Shown: positions 1 through 8,244 of the stretch, in pieces
Layout of the letters: each line of letters begins with the position of its first letter
Position numbering within the stretch: the stretch's first letter is position 1
Assembly: GCF_004310325.1 (NCBI RefSeq)
Contig: NZ_SIRT01000011.1
Coordinates: forward strand, 78,080 to 142,079
Length of the DNA: 64,000 bases
Direction of reading: 5' to 3'
Origin: Hyunsoonleella flava
Lineage (GTDB): Bacteria > Bacteroidota > Bacteroidia > Flavobacteriales > Flavobacteriaceae
Notes under the pieces: generated by a model
What the model was told of the DNA's origin: nothing
Database searches by the model: none
What the model saw: the letters and a program-made list of their open reading frames with translations, nothing else
Made by a program: the position numbers and the translations under genes

Positions 1-1
1 A

Positions 2-1528
2 CAAGAGTATAATGGTATAAACAAAAGGGCACTCTCCAACTATCAGACGGTATCGCTCTATGAAGGTTTGGGTGATGTTTATAAAGGCACTGGCGAATTT
101 GATAAGTCTATTAGTGCCTATAACCGAGGGCTAGAAGTTGCACAGAAACACTTGATTACGCCAAAGGTGACAGATTTGAATTCTAAAATTGCTGAGGTTT
201 TAAGTGAAAAAGGAGAAGTTGCAGAAGCAGAGGTGTATTTTGATAAGTCGCTTAAATTAGCAAATACACAACCCAAAAAACGAGCTGTTGAGGAAAAGGT
301 AAAAGTGGCCGATTTTCAAAATACGGTATCTAATTTTGCGGATGAGATTGTACTACGGAAACAGGCTTTAGAAGATATAGAAGACATCGAAACAGATTCT
401 ATTTTAGATAACGAAAGTCCGCTTACTCCGCAAAAACAAAAATACAAAATAGGACGCGCCTATGCTGAACAAAATGATTTTGGCAACGCTATAGAGTATT
501 TGGAAGAAAGTATTGCAGAGGCTGAAACCAAAGAAGATTTGGTTGTACAAAAAGATGCCACCAGAAGGCTTTCAGAAGTGTTTAAAACCACTGGAGATTT
601 CTCAAAAGCCTTAGAAGCTTACCAAGAATATGTGGATGTAGTGGATAAGCTATACCGAAAAAAAGAGCAAGAGATATCTCAAGCCGCACTTTTTCGAAAA
701 GATTTGTCTACAAAGCAGAATAGAATTAATAGTTTGGAGAGCGATCGGGAGTTATCTGAGAGTCAGTACCAATTAACTGTTGAGCAGTCCAAGCGTCAAA
801 AAGTAATTATCTATTCCTTGATTGGAGGTTTGTTTCTATTGTTGCTTGTGGCGTTTTTAATGTTTAAATATATACGCCAACAACGGTTGGCGAATAATTT
901 ACTTGCTCTTAAGTCGTTGCGCAGTCAGATGAATCCGCACTTTATCTTTAATGCATTAAATTCAGTAAATAGCTTTATTGCATCAAATGATGAACGGACC
1001 GCCAACAAGTATTTAACAGATTTTTCAAAATTAATGCGAGCTGTTTTAGAAAACAGTGAGGAAGATTTTATTCCGCTAGAAAAAGAAATTGAACTACTAG
1101 GACTGTACACGCAATTAGAGCATTTTAGATTTCAAGATAAATTTGATTACAGCATTCATGTAGATGAAAAGATAAAGGTTGAAAACTTTGTGATTCCGCC
1201 AATGCTTTTACAGCCTTATATAGAAAATGCAGTATGGCACGGATTGCGTTATAAAAAGTCAAAGGGGCATCTAAACATTGCAATCACCCAAGAAAAAGAA
1301 GATGAAATAAAAATCACAATTACTGATGATGGTATCGGGCGTGAAAAATCGAAAGCACTAAAAACTAAAAATCAAAAGAAACAAAACTCCAAAGGCATGG
1401 GCAATATCAAAAAGCGTGTGGCCATTTTAAATGATATGTATAAGGATAAGGTGGATGTGTTTGTGGATGATTTTCAAGATGAAGAGGATACAGGAACAAA
1501 AGTTGTGGTAACGCTAAAGAAGGATTAA
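2..1528 (+). CDS. LytS-type sensor histidine kinase with TPR-like N-terminus (5' end outside window)
   Basis: The reading frame is open from base 2, so the gene starts upstream of the window and only about 508 C-terminal residues are visible. The first ~240 visible residues are helical TPR-like repeats. One membrane segment follows (about residues 265-290), then a His_kinase domain of the LytS/YehU family: NPHFIFNALNS carries the phosphorylated His (about residue 313), and PYIENAVWHG, TDDGIG and GMGNIKKR are the ATP-binding boxes of an HATPase_c fold. The TPR part most likely faces the periplasm, as in other Bacteroidota TPR-kinases. It probably phosphorylates the LytTR regulator at 1664. The signal sensed is unknown. 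A TTG at 68 could be taken as a start, but upstream coding sequence continues without a stop. Confidence 0.9.
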   Translation, partial: QEYNGINKRALSNYQTVSLYEGLGDVYKGTGEFDKSISAYNRGLEVAQKHLITPKVTDLNSKIAEVLSEKGEVAEAEVYFDKSLKLANTQPKKRAVEEKVKVADFQNTVSNFADEIVLRKQALEDIEDIETDSILDNESPLTPQKQKYKIGRAYAEQNDFGNAIEYLEESIAEAETKEDLVVQKDATRRLSEVFKTTGDFSKALEAYQEYVDVVDKLYRKKEQEISQAALFRKDLSTKQNRINSLESDRELSESQYQLTVEQSKRQKVIIYSLIGGLFLLLLVAFLMFKYIRQQRLANNLLALKSLRSQMNPHFIFNALNSVNSFIASNDERTANKYLTDFSKLMRAVLENSEEDFIPLEKEIELLGLYTQLEHFRFQDKFDYSIHVDEKIKVENFVIPPMLLQPYIENAVWHGLRYKKSKGHLNIAITQEKEDEIKITITDDGIGREKSKALKTKNQKKQNSKGMGNIKKRVAILNDMYKDKVDVFVDDFQDEEDTGTKVVVTLKKD

Positions 1529-1619
1529 GAGCATTACTAACCCTCCAAAAAGATGGAACTCTTGCTTTTATTTAGGGTTAGTGAAAAAAATATGTGGGAT
1601 TTTAAAAATTAAAACACTT

Positions 1620-1650
1620 AGTCACCTCGAGCGCAGTCGAAAGGTCTCAT
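1620..1650. repeat. short dispersed repeat of the CTCGAGCGCAGTCGA type
   Basis: The sequence CACCTCGAGCGCAGTCGAAA lies between the kinase and the response regulator. It has two TCGA half-sites around GCGCAG and can fold weakly. From memory this word is a common intergenic repeat in flavobacterial genomes. Only one copy is present in this window, so the repeat status rests on recall and not on the sequence shown. Confidence 0.4.
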
Positions 1651-1663
1651 AAATTAAACAGAA

Positions 1664-2398
1664 ATGAAACTAACATCAATAATAGTAGAAGACGAAGAAA
1701 CCAGTAGGCAAATACTAAAAAACTATCTACAAAAGTATTGTCCGAATGTCGAAATATTAGGTGAGGCTGCAAATATCGAAGATGCTTTAGTTTTGATTAG
1801 AAACAACAACTTAGACTTAGTTTTTTTAGATGTAGAAATGCCCTATGGTAATGCTTTTGACCTTTTGGAAAAAGTAGGCGATGTGAATTTTGAAACCATT
1901 TTTGTCACCGCATACGACCATTACGCCATTGATGCCCTAAATGCCCATGCATCTTACTACCTAATGAAGCCTATTTCTATTGATGAACTGATAAAAGCAG
2001 TAGATTATGTTACGGATATAAAAACTAAGGAAAATGCTTTACAGGATGAGGTTTTGGTGCCAAAAACGCAAAGTATCAATGGTAAAATAACCATCCCTCA
2101 ACAATCAGGTTTTGAAGTGTTAAATACTGCGGATATTTTGTATTGTAAAGCTGACGATAATTACACCGAAATATACCTCAACACTAACAAACGAAAAATA
2201 GTTAGCAAGACACTAAAATATTTTGAAGAAGCCTTAAACGATTCTAGTTTTACCCGTGTACATAAATCTTATTTGGTAAATGTAAACGAAGTAGTGAAAT
2301 ACCAAAAAGGCAAAGGAGGTAGTGTAGTGCTAAGCAACGGAAAGGAAATTATGGTGTCAGCGTCTAGAAAGTCAGAGCTGCTGTCGTATTTTAAATAA
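1664..2398 (+). CDS. LytTR-family response regulator
   Basis: This 244-residue protein has an N-terminal receiver domain (about 1-120) with the acidic pocket E9-D10, the phospho-acceptor D56 in FLDVEMP, and the conserved Lys in LMKP near residue 106. A C-terminal LytTR DNA-binding domain (about 145-243) follows, with the typical FTRVHKSYLVN segment. It lies 135 bp downstream of the LytS-type kinase on the same strand, the usual arrangement for a LytS/LytR pair. The target genes cannot be read from the sequence. Confidence 0.93.
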   Translation: MKLTSIIVEDEETSRQILKNYLQKYCPNVEILGEAANIEDALVLIRNNNLDLVFLDVEMPYGNAFDLLEKVGDVNFETIFVTAYDHYAIDALNAHASYYLMKPISIDELIKAVDYVTDIKTKENALQDEVLVPKTQSINGKITIPQQSGFEVLNTADILYCKADDNYTEIYLNTNKRKIVSKTLKYFEEALNDSSFTRVHKSYLVNVNEVVKYQKGKGGSVVLSNGKEIMVSASRKSELLSYFK

Positions 2399-2432
2399 TA
2401 AATAGTCAATAATAAATAATCAGTATTTTACA

Positions 2433-2948
2433 ATGCCAGTAATTCAAGAAGTAAGAGGAAAATCGCCCAAAATACCAAAAGATTGTTTTCTAGCCGAAAA
2501 CGCAACTGTAGTTGGCGATGTTACCATGGGAAACCAATGCAGTGTTTGGTTTAGTGCAGTAGTTCGTGGTGATGTAAACTTTATAAAAATGGGCAATAAA
2601 GTTAATGTGCAAGATGGCGCAGTAATTCACGGCACCTACAAAACAGCCCCAACCACCATAGGCAATAATGTATCCATCGGCCATAATGCATTGGTGCATG
2701 GGTGTACCATTCACGATAATGTTTTGGTAGGCATGGGCAGCATTATTATGGATGGCTGCGTGGTAGAATCCAACTGTATTATTGCCGCTGGCGCCGTTGT
2801 TCCCAAAAATACCATCGTAACATCAGGTTCAATATATGCAGGTATTCCCGCCAAAAAAATAAAGAATGCTAGTGAAGAATTAATATCAGGCGAAATCAAT
2901 CGTATTGCAGATGCTTATATAAAATATTCTAGCTGGTTTAAAGAGTAA
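2433..2948 (+). CDS. gamma-carbonic anhydrase family protein
   Basis: A 171-residue left-handed beta-helix protein made of hexapeptide repeats (for example VVGDV, VWFSAVVRGD, VLVGMGSII). The three zinc-ligand histidines of gamma carbonic anhydrases are present: H66 (AVIHG), H84 and H89 (IGHNALVHG). The family (YrdA/PaaY/CaiE/Cam) includes true carbonic anhydrases and related metal-binding trimers, so hydration of CO2 is likely but not certain. It sits 34 bp after the response regulator and may be read with it. A dispersed repeat starts directly after its stop codon. Confidence 0.9.
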   Translation: MPVIQEVRGKSPKIPKDCFLAENATVVGDVTMGNQCSVWFSAVVRGDVNFIKMGNKVNVQDGAVIHGTYKTAPTTIGNNVSIGHNALVHGCTIHDNVLVGMGSIIMDGCVVESNCIIAAGAVVPKNTIVTSGSIYAGIPAKKIKNASEELISGEINRIADAYIKYSSWFKE

Positions 2949-3059
2949 TTTGGGCGTTCCCCTGTCGGGTCGGGCTTTCCGCTATATCTTTTTGCTATTA
3001 CAGCTTCGAGAATCTCAGCCTCCATATCAAAAAGGATGCCGCTACAATCCCTAACGCAG
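2949..3059 (+). repeat. dispersed intergenic element, copy 1
   Basis: First of four related elements in the window. It starts one base after the carbonic anhydrase stop with TTTGGGCGTTCCCC (block A), then GGGTCGGGCTTTCCG (block B), then a hairpin-forming stretch (ATCTTTTTG pairs imperfectly with CAAAAAGGAT), and ends with ACAATCCCTAACGCA (block C). The other copies are at 6814-6941 (inverted), 41077-41206 (inverted) and 63817-63902. It has no open reading frame. Function unknown. Confidence 0.75.
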
Positions 3060-3139
3060 ATGCATATATTCTAGAAAAAACGGGAATACTTCATACCAAA
3101 ACATCTAAACAAAGTCATAAAACTTTGTAATTTTACCTT

Positions 3140-3505
3140 ATGAAAGCAATAAATATCAAAGAAAAGTTATCTAAGTTCAGCAAGAATTGGCATCCGCATC
3201 AAATTGCAACTGTAGATAATATGCAGGTAATTTTAGCAAAACTAAAAGGCGAATTTGTGTGGCATAGTCATGATGATGAAGACGAACTTTTTCAAGTTAT
3301 AAAAGGTACATTACACATGCAATTTAGAGACCGAACCGAAGTGGTCAACGAAGGCGAATTTATTGTCGTACCAAAAGGTGTAGAGCATAATCCTTGTACA
3401 AAAAATGATGAAGAAGTACATGTGCTTTTGTTCGAGAAACAAAACACTGCGCATACAGGAAATGTAGCCCATGAAAAAACACAAACACATTATCCTAAAA
3501 TTTGA
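3140..3505 (+). CDS. small cupin-domain protein
   Basis: A 121-residue single-cupin protein. Motif 1 is visible as HSHDDEDELFQVIKGTL and motif 2 as EFIVVPKGVEHNP, supplying the His/Glu/His residues that normally bind a divalent metal in the beta-barrel. The family includes sugar-binding, isomerase, dioxygenase and non-enzymatic members, and the substrate cannot be told here. It stands alone between a dispersed repeat and a small membrane protein, probably with its own promoter. Confidence 0.85.
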   Translation: MKAINIKEKLSKFSKNWHPHQIATVDNMQVILAKLKGEFVWHSHDDEDELFQVIKGTLHMQFRDRTEVVNEGEFIVVPKGVEHNPCTKNDEEVHVLLFEKQNTAHTGNVAHEKTQTHYPKI

Positions 3506-3561
3506 CTAAAGCAATAGTTTACAGAGTGTTAGTTTAGGGTGTCGTTAGAATTTAATTAGTT

Positions 3562-4008
3562 ATGAATAAAAGAGTATTTTGGTTTTATGGAGCTTTACTT
3601 GTATCCATTATTGTCTTGGTTTTATTGTTTACAAGGTCTTCTGTATTAACGATAGCACTGGATAAAAATAGTACTATTCCACTTGGAACATTTATCACTT
3701 GGGCAGGAATAATAAGTTTGCCACTTGCCTTATATTGGGGGATTTATAACTTACGAAAACCCTCTCTACGCTTTCATAAGTTTTTAGCTTTACTACTAAA
3801 AGTTGTTTTAGTGATAAGTTTACTATGGGTACCTATTTCATATGGTCTTGCTGGTAATCTATCATTTACATTTAGCGAGACAACGACATTTCAAGGCGGA
3901 CAATTAGCAATGCGGATATTCTGGATTTTAAGTTATGGCATTGCCATTGGTACAATTTCAATTGTGTTATTGTATTGGATATCTCTTGTATTTAAAAAAA
4001 ATCAATAA
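3562..4008 (+). CDS. hypothetical four-helix membrane protein
   Basis: A 148-residue protein with about four predicted membrane segments (near residues 5-24, 40-60, 72-95 and 115-141) and a basic C-terminus. I do not recognise the family and see no catalytic motif. Its stop codon overlaps the start codon of the following dehydrogenase (TAATG at 4006-4010), which points to translational coupling with that gene. Confidence 0.7.
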   Translation: MNKRVFWFYGALLVSIIVLVLLFTRSSVLTIALDKNSTIPLGTFITWAGIISLPLALYWGIYNLRKPSLRFHKFLALLLKVVLVISLLWVPISYGLAGNLSFTFSETTTFQGGQLAMRIFWILSYGIAIGTISIVLLYWISLVFKKNQ

Positions 4009-4943
4009 TGACAGTCCTACATTTAGATACTAACCACGATTTATTAATTAATCAACTTAAGGGTTTAGGTTTCATAAATCATGAAGATTACACCTCTTCA
4101 AAAGGTGAGATTGAAGCAAAAATTGGTAACTACGATGGTATTATTATCCGAAGCAGATTCACAATAGATCAGCAATTTTTGGATGCCGCAAAAAACCTAA
4201 AATTTATAGGTCGAGTAGGTGCAGGATTGGAAAACATAGATTGCGATTATGCCGAAAGTAAAGGCGTGTATTTAATATCGGCGCCCGAAGGTAATCGAAA
4301 CGCTGTGGGTGAGCATACTTTGGGCATGCTCCTGTCCTTATTTAATAAACTAAACAAAGCCGATAGAGAAGTGCGCAATGGCAAATGGCTAAGAGAAGAC
4401 AATCGTGGGATAGAGTTGGATGGTTTAACTGTAGGTTTAATCGGTTATGGTAATATGGGGAAGGCTTTTGCGAAAAAACTAAAAGGGTTTGACGTGACGG
4501 TTTTATGCTACGATATTAAAGCTAATGTTGGAGATGAAAATGCTACACAAGTTTCGCTACAGGAGCTTCAGGAAAGGGTGGACGTGGTGAGCTTGCACAC
4601 ACCGGAGACACCGCTTACGTTGAATATGGTAAATTCAGAATTCATCAATCAATTTAAAAAGCCGTTTTGGTTAGTAAATACAGCTAGAGGTAAAAGTGTG
4701 GTAACTGCAGACTTAGTTTCCGCCTTAAAATCTGGAAAAGTTTTAGGTGCTGGTTTGGACGTTTTAGAATACGAAAAAAAGTCTTTCGAAAGTCTGTTTG
4801 CCAATAAAATGCCAGAACCTTTCCAATATTTGATACAGGCAGAGAACGTATTGCTGTCACCTCATGTTGCAGGGTGGACGGTAGAGAGTAAAGAAAAATT
4901 AGCCCAAACTATCGTGGATAAGATTAAGACGAAATTTTGTTAA
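4008..4943 (+). CDS. D-2-hydroxyacid dehydrogenase (phosphoglycerate dehydrogenase-like)
   Basis: A 311-residue NAD-dependent dehydrogenase of the D-isomer family. The Rossmann motif GYGNMG spans residues 146-151 with an acidic D169 at the end of beta-2. The catalytic triad is visible as R227 (NTARGKS), E254 (DVLEYE) and H286 (SPHVAGW). It lacks the ACT/ASB regulatory domains of long SerA proteins, so it is the short type. The substrate may be 3-phosphoglycerate or another 2-hydroxyacid. Its start overlaps the stop of the upstream membrane protein. Confidence 0.88.
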   Translation: MTVLHLDTNHDLLINQLKGLGFINHEDYTSSKGEIEAKIGNYDGIIIRSRFTIDQQFLDAAKNLKFIGRVGAGLENIDCDYAESKGVYLISAPEGNRNAVGEHTLGMLLSLFNKLNKADREVRNGKWLREDNRGIELDGLTVGLIGYGNMGKAFAKKLKGFDVTVLCYDIKANVGDENATQVSLQELQERVDVVSLHTPETPLTLNMVNSEFINQFKKPFWLVNTARGKSVVTADLVSALKSGKVLGAGLDVLEYEKKSFESLFANKMPEPFQYLIQAENVLLSPHVAGWTVESKEKLAQTIVDKIKTKFC

Positions 4944-4952
4944 ATTTAATCC

Positions 4953-5363
4953 GTGAAGAAAACCATTCTTGTTTTTTCGGGGTTGATTTTGGCCTTAGTA
5001 CTTTTATTTCAAATAAGTACTTATTCTATACATTCAGGAAATCTTAAAATTGAATTTGCTGTTGCTGTTATTGCGGTGGTATTTTTAATAGTGGGTATTT
5101 ACATCAACAAAAAAAGTTTGCATAAAAATCAATCCGATTCAAAAGACATCAATTATCAAAAAATAAAGGAACTAGAAATTACTGAACGTGAATATGAAGT
5201 CCTTCAAGGTATATCAGATGGGCTATCAAATAAAGAAATCGCAGATAAATTATTTCTTTCAGAAAGTACTATCAAAACTCATGTATCTAATCTTCTAATA
5301 AAGCTTAATGCCAAAAGAAGGACACAAGCACTTCAAATAGCAAAAGCGCACCAAATTATTTAA
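4953..5363 (+). CDS. membrane-tethered LuxR-type transcriptional regulator
   Basis: A 136-residue protein starting at GTG (4953). Two N-terminal membrane segments (about residues 3-24 and 31-50) are followed by a short linker and a complete LuxR/FixJ-type helix-turn-helix (about 68-131) with LTEREYEVL-like scaffolding and the recognition stretch LFLSESTIKTHVSNLLIKL. There is no receiver domain. It begins 9 bp after the dehydrogenase and precedes VOC, DUF4199 and DUF1801 genes, which it may control. How a membrane-bound HTH protein is activated is not evident from the sequence. Confidence 0.85.
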   Translation: MKKTILVFSGLILALVLLFQISTYSIHSGNLKIEFAVAVIAVVFLIVGIYINKKSLHKNQSDSKDINYQKIKELEITEREYEVLQGISDGLSNKEIADKLFLSESTIKTHVSNLLIKLNAKRRTQALQIAKAHQII

Positions 5364-5473
5364 AAATTCATACATTTAGACTAAAGTGCTAGTCATTTGG
5401 TACTTTAGTATGACCCTTATTTCTGCCTGCATTCCTAGTTTTGTTTCATAATATTAATCAAAAACCAGACAGT

Positions 5474-5845
5474 ATGAAATTAGGTGCATTTTCCATTAGT
5501 TTATCCGTAAAAGACATTCACAAATCTAAAGCATTCTATGAGAATTTAGGTTTCAGCGTTTTCGCTGGAGACATAGAACGCAATTATCTCATCATGAAAA
5601 ATGGTAATGCTTTGGTGGGGTTGTTCCAAGGTATGTTTGAAAACAATATTTTAACCTTTAATCCAGGTTGGGATGAGAGTGCGAATACACTGGATGACTT
5701 TGACGATGTAAGAGACATTCAAAAGCACTTAAAAAGCAAAAATATTGCTTTAGAACGTGAAACAGATAATGCTACTTCCGGACCTGCAAGTATCGTGTTT
5801 TATGATCCAGATGGCAACACAATCTTAATAGACCAACATGTATAG
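5474..5845 (+). CDS. VOC family (glyoxalase/bleomycin-resistance fold) protein
   Basis: I place the start at ATG 5474, giving 123 residues (MKLGAFSISLSVKDI...). An in-frame TTG at 5441 would add 11 residues of low-quality sequence. The protein has the paired beta-alpha-beta-beta-beta modules of the VOC fold: SLSVKDIHKSKAFYENLGF at the N-terminus and IVFYDPDGNTILIDQ near the C-terminus. Members bind a metal and act as isomerases, dioxygenases or resistance proteins. The substrate here is unknown. It overlaps or abuts the downstream DUF4199 gene. Confidence 0.85.
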   Translation: MKLGAFSISLSVKDIHKSKAFYENLGFSVFAGDIERNYLIMKNGNALVGLFQGMFENNILTFNPGWDESANTLDDFDDVRDIQKHLKSKNIALERETDNATSGPASIVFYDPDGNTILIDQHV

Positions 5846-5867
5846 CAACATTAATTTTTTCTCAATT

Positions 5868-6326
5868 ATGAAACAGACAGTTTTAAAATATGGCAGTTAC
5901 GGTGCTCTTGTTGGCTTCTTAATTTTTGTCATTCATTTAGCTTTAGGAAAAGATTTAGATTTCGGTACATTAGAAATCTTAGGGTACTTATCCATTTTTG
6001 TATCACTTTCGTTTATTTACTTTGGTATTAAACATTATAGAGATAAGGTTAACAATGGTACTGTATATCTTGGGAAAGCAATATTAATAGGAGTTTTAAT
6101 TTCTGTATTGGTTGGTATTGGTATAGGTGTTGCAGATTACATTTATACGCAATATATAAACCCAGATTTTTTTGAAGACTACACACAAATGTTAATTAAA
6201 GAAGGTAGAGGCGATGAGATTATTGAAATGACGAGTACAATGGGCGCATTATTTATGGTTGCATTAGTAACTGTAATCGGATTTGTTATATCTTTAATTT
6301 CAGGTTTAATTCTTCAACGTAAATAA
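5868..6326 (+). CDS. DUF4199-like membrane protein
   Basis: Read from ATG 5868 this is a 152-residue protein with four membrane segments (about residues 7-27, 36-56, 72-97 and 128-149) and a short soluble loop between helices three and four. The pattern matches the Bacteroidota DUF4199 family. An ATG at 5838 would add ten residues and overlap the VOC gene; the later start fits the membrane topology better. No function is known. It sits between a VOC gene and a DUF1801 gene on the same strand, 6 bp from the latter. Confidence 0.75.
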   Translation: MKQTVLKYGSYGALVGFLIFVIHLALGKDLDFGTLEILGYLSIFVSLSFIYFGIKHYRDKVNNGTVYLGKAILIGVLISVLVGIGIGVADYIYTQYINPDFFEDYTQMLIKEGRGDEIIEMTSTMGALFMVALVTVIGFVISLISGLILQRK

Positions 6327-6332
6327 AAAAAC

Positions 6333-6791
6333 ATGCAATACGACGCCACATCACCAGAGGATTATATTAGTCAGGTTCCTGAGGAACGACAGGCTACCTT
6401 AGAAAAACTAAGAAACATTATTAATACTAATTTGCCTAAAGGTTTTGAGGAAGGTATCATTTATAAAATGATTGGATATTATGTACCACATTCGGTGTAC
6501 CCTGATGGATACCATTGTGATCCTAAAATACCTTTACCTTTTATGAGTTTTGCCTCTCAAAAAAACTCTGTAAATCTTTATCACAGTGGGATTTACGCAA
6601 AAAAAGAACTGCACGATTGGTTTGTTAATGAATATCCTAAACATAGCAAACGTAAGCTGGATATGGGCAAAAGTTGTATTCGCTTTAAAAAACTGGACGA
6701 CATCCCTTTTGATCTGATTGGGGAATTGACTAGAAAAATGACTTGCGAGGAATGGATTGAAATTTACGAAAGTGCCATAAAGAAGAACTAA
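6333..6791 (+). CDS. DUF1801-domain protein
   Basis: A 152-residue soluble protein with the DUF1801 signature: an N-terminal SPEDYISQVPEERQATLEKL helix, GFEEGIIYKMIGYYVP, and a core MSFASQKNSVNLYHSG strand. The C-terminal GKSCIRFKKLDDIPFDLIGEL segment is also typical. The fold resembles frataxin/YdhG-like proteins, but no reaction is established. It follows the DUF4199 gene by 6 bp and probably shares its transcript. Downstream lies dispersed element copy 2. Confidence 0.8.
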   Translation: MQYDATSPEDYISQVPEERQATLEKLRNIINTNLPKGFEEGIIYKMIGYYVPHSVYPDGYHCDPKIPLPFMSFASQKNSVNLYHSGIYAKKELHDWFVNEYPKHSKRKLDMGKSCIRFKKLDDIPFDLIGELTRKMTCEEWIEIYESAIKKN

Positions 6792-6813
6792 GGTTTTTTT
6801 GACTACGAGGACT

Positions 6814-6941
6814 GTGTTAGGGATTGTAGTGATAGCTTTTGGTGAGGCGCGCATCGAGCCAAAACTACAAACGAAAAGCCCGACCCGACGACGTTGGTGT
6901 AATAAACTTTTTGGGACAATCATAGAGGGTAACACCCAAAT
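6814..6941 (-). repeat. dispersed intergenic element, copy 2 (inverted)
   Basis: Read on the minus strand it runs from TTTGGGTGTTACCC (block A, ending at 6941) through GGGTCGGGCTTTTCG (block B) to ACAATCCCTAACACA (block C, at 6814). Between B and C, AGTTTTGG and CCAAAAGCT can pair around a GC-rich loop. The B-to-C part is nearly identical to copy 3 at 41077-41206. Between A and B there is an extra ~40-bp segment that differs from copy 3 and is absent from copy 1. Confidence 0.75.
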
Positions 6942-6968
6942 AGAAATTAACAATAATATCATTTTAAA

Positions 6969-7355
6969 ATGAAAAATAGAGTAACAGGAATAGGTGGATT
7001 GTTTTTTAAAACGAAAGACCCTAAAGCCAGTAAGGCTTGGTATAAAAAGCACTTAGGCTTTAATACGAATGATTATGGTTGCACGTTTTGGTGGAAGGAT
7101 AAGGATGGTAACGATTGCTCTACGCAATGGAGCGTTTTCCCAGAAAGCACCAAGTATTATGAGCCCTCTAAAAAGGATTTTATGTTTAATTATCGGGTTG
7201 AAAATTTAGTAGAATTACTAAAAGTCTTAAAATCTGAAGGTGTTACTGTTATAGGTGGGATAGAAGAATATGAGTACGGGAAATTTGGATGGATTTTGGA
7301 TAACGATGGTAATAAAATAGAACTTTGGGAGCCTGTAGATAGTGCTTTTTTGTAA
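6969..7355 (+). CDS. VOC family protein
   Basis: A 128-residue glyoxalase-fold protein: VTGIGGLFFKTKDPKASKAW begins the first module, and FGWILDNDGNKIELWEP ends the second with the conserved metal-ligand Glu (IELWEP). Family members are metal-dependent lyases, dioxygenases or drug-binding proteins. The substrate is not predictable. It is the second VOC gene within 1.5 kb. It follows dispersed element copy 2 by 27 bp and precedes a TauE/SafE-type permease by 24 bp. Confidence 0.87.
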   Translation: MKNRVTGIGGLFFKTKDPKASKAWYKKHLGFNTNDYGCTFWWKDKDGNDCSTQWSVFPESTKYYEPSKKDFMFNYRVENLVELLKVLKSEGVTVIGGIEEYEYGKFGWILDNDGNKIELWEPVDSAFL

Positions 7356-7379
7356 TTTCGCAGGCATAAGCCATAACAC

Positions 7380-8144
7380 TTGTCGTATTTAGAAATTCTT
7401 CAATCCTATAGTTTATCTACCATACAATGGGCTGCGATACTATTTGCAGTGTTTATTTTAGGGTTTTCAAAATCTGGTATAAAGGGTATAGGTATTATTA
7501 TTGTGATAATACTAGCCTTTGTATTTGGAGAAAAGGCTTCCACAGGAATCTTGCTTCCTATGCTTATATCCGCTGATATTATTGCAGTTAGTTATTATAA
7601 CAGGCACACGCAATGGAAGTTTATTAAAAAGCTCTTACCGTCCATGATCGTTGGTGTATTGGTTGGTGTTTGGGTAGGTGATACTATATCAGAAGTTGTA
7701 TTTAAGCGGGTTATGGCACTTATTATTATCGGTTCCATTGGCATAATGTTATTTTTTGAAAAAAGAAAAACTGATACTGTTCCGCATAATAAGTTGTTTT
7801 CAAATTCGGTAGGCTTTTTGGCGGGTTTCACTACTATGATTGGAAATTTGGCAGGCCCCATTTCTAACATCTATTTCTTGGCCATGCGCTTACCAAAAAA
7901 TGAGTTTATTGGTACCGCAGCGTGGTTATTTTTCATCATCAATGTCTTTAAGTTGCCATTTCATTTTTTTGTTTGGAACACTGTTACTAAAGAAAGCTTG
8001 TTGCTAAATTTGGTATTAGTACCAGCGGTGGTAATTGGTTTCTTTTTTGGGGCTGCTTTGGTAAAGAAAATATCTAATGTAAATTACCGAAAGTTTATAA
8101 TTTTAGTTACCGCCATTGGCGGGTTGCTCATGTTAATCCGTTAA
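7380..8144 (+). CDS. TauE/SafE-family membrane transporter
   Basis: A 254-residue integral membrane protein with about seven to eight predicted helices in two halves. Each half carries the family's glycine-rich start (FAVFILGFSKSGIKGIG; GFLAGFTTMIGNLAGP). The family exports sulfite, sulfonates or related organic anions. The ligand here is unknown. The start is a TTG at 7380, 24 bp after the VOC gene; no ATG lies close upstream. Confidence 0.83.
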   Translation: MSYLEILQSYSLSTIQWAAILFAVFILGFSKSGIKGIGIIIVIILAFVFGEKASTGILLPMLISADIIAVSYYNRHTQWKFIKKLLPSMIVGVLVGVWVGDTISEVVFKRVMALIIIGSIGIMLFFEKRKTDTVPHNKLFSNSVGFLAGFTTMIGNLAGPISNIYFLAMRLPKNEFIGTAAWLFFIINVFKLPFHFFVWNTVTKESLLLNLVLVPAVVIGFFFGAALVKKISNVNYRKFIILVTAIGGLLMLIR

Positions 8145-8244
8145 GTTATATAATTGTAACGTTTTTAAATATTGAAATACATATAGTTAGTAATGAATAT
8201 GTTTTTTTATTACTTTTAGATTCTAATCAAAAAAAACTATTATC

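Noticed and set aside
5441..5473. TTG 5441 as start of the first VOC gene
   Set aside because: The extension is not part of the VOC fold and ATG 5474 directly precedes the first conserved strand.
6534..7052. 172-codon minus-strand open frame over DUF1801, dispersed element and VOC gene
   Set aside because: It spans two genes of the other strand and a repeat, with no promoter or domain; a chance frame.
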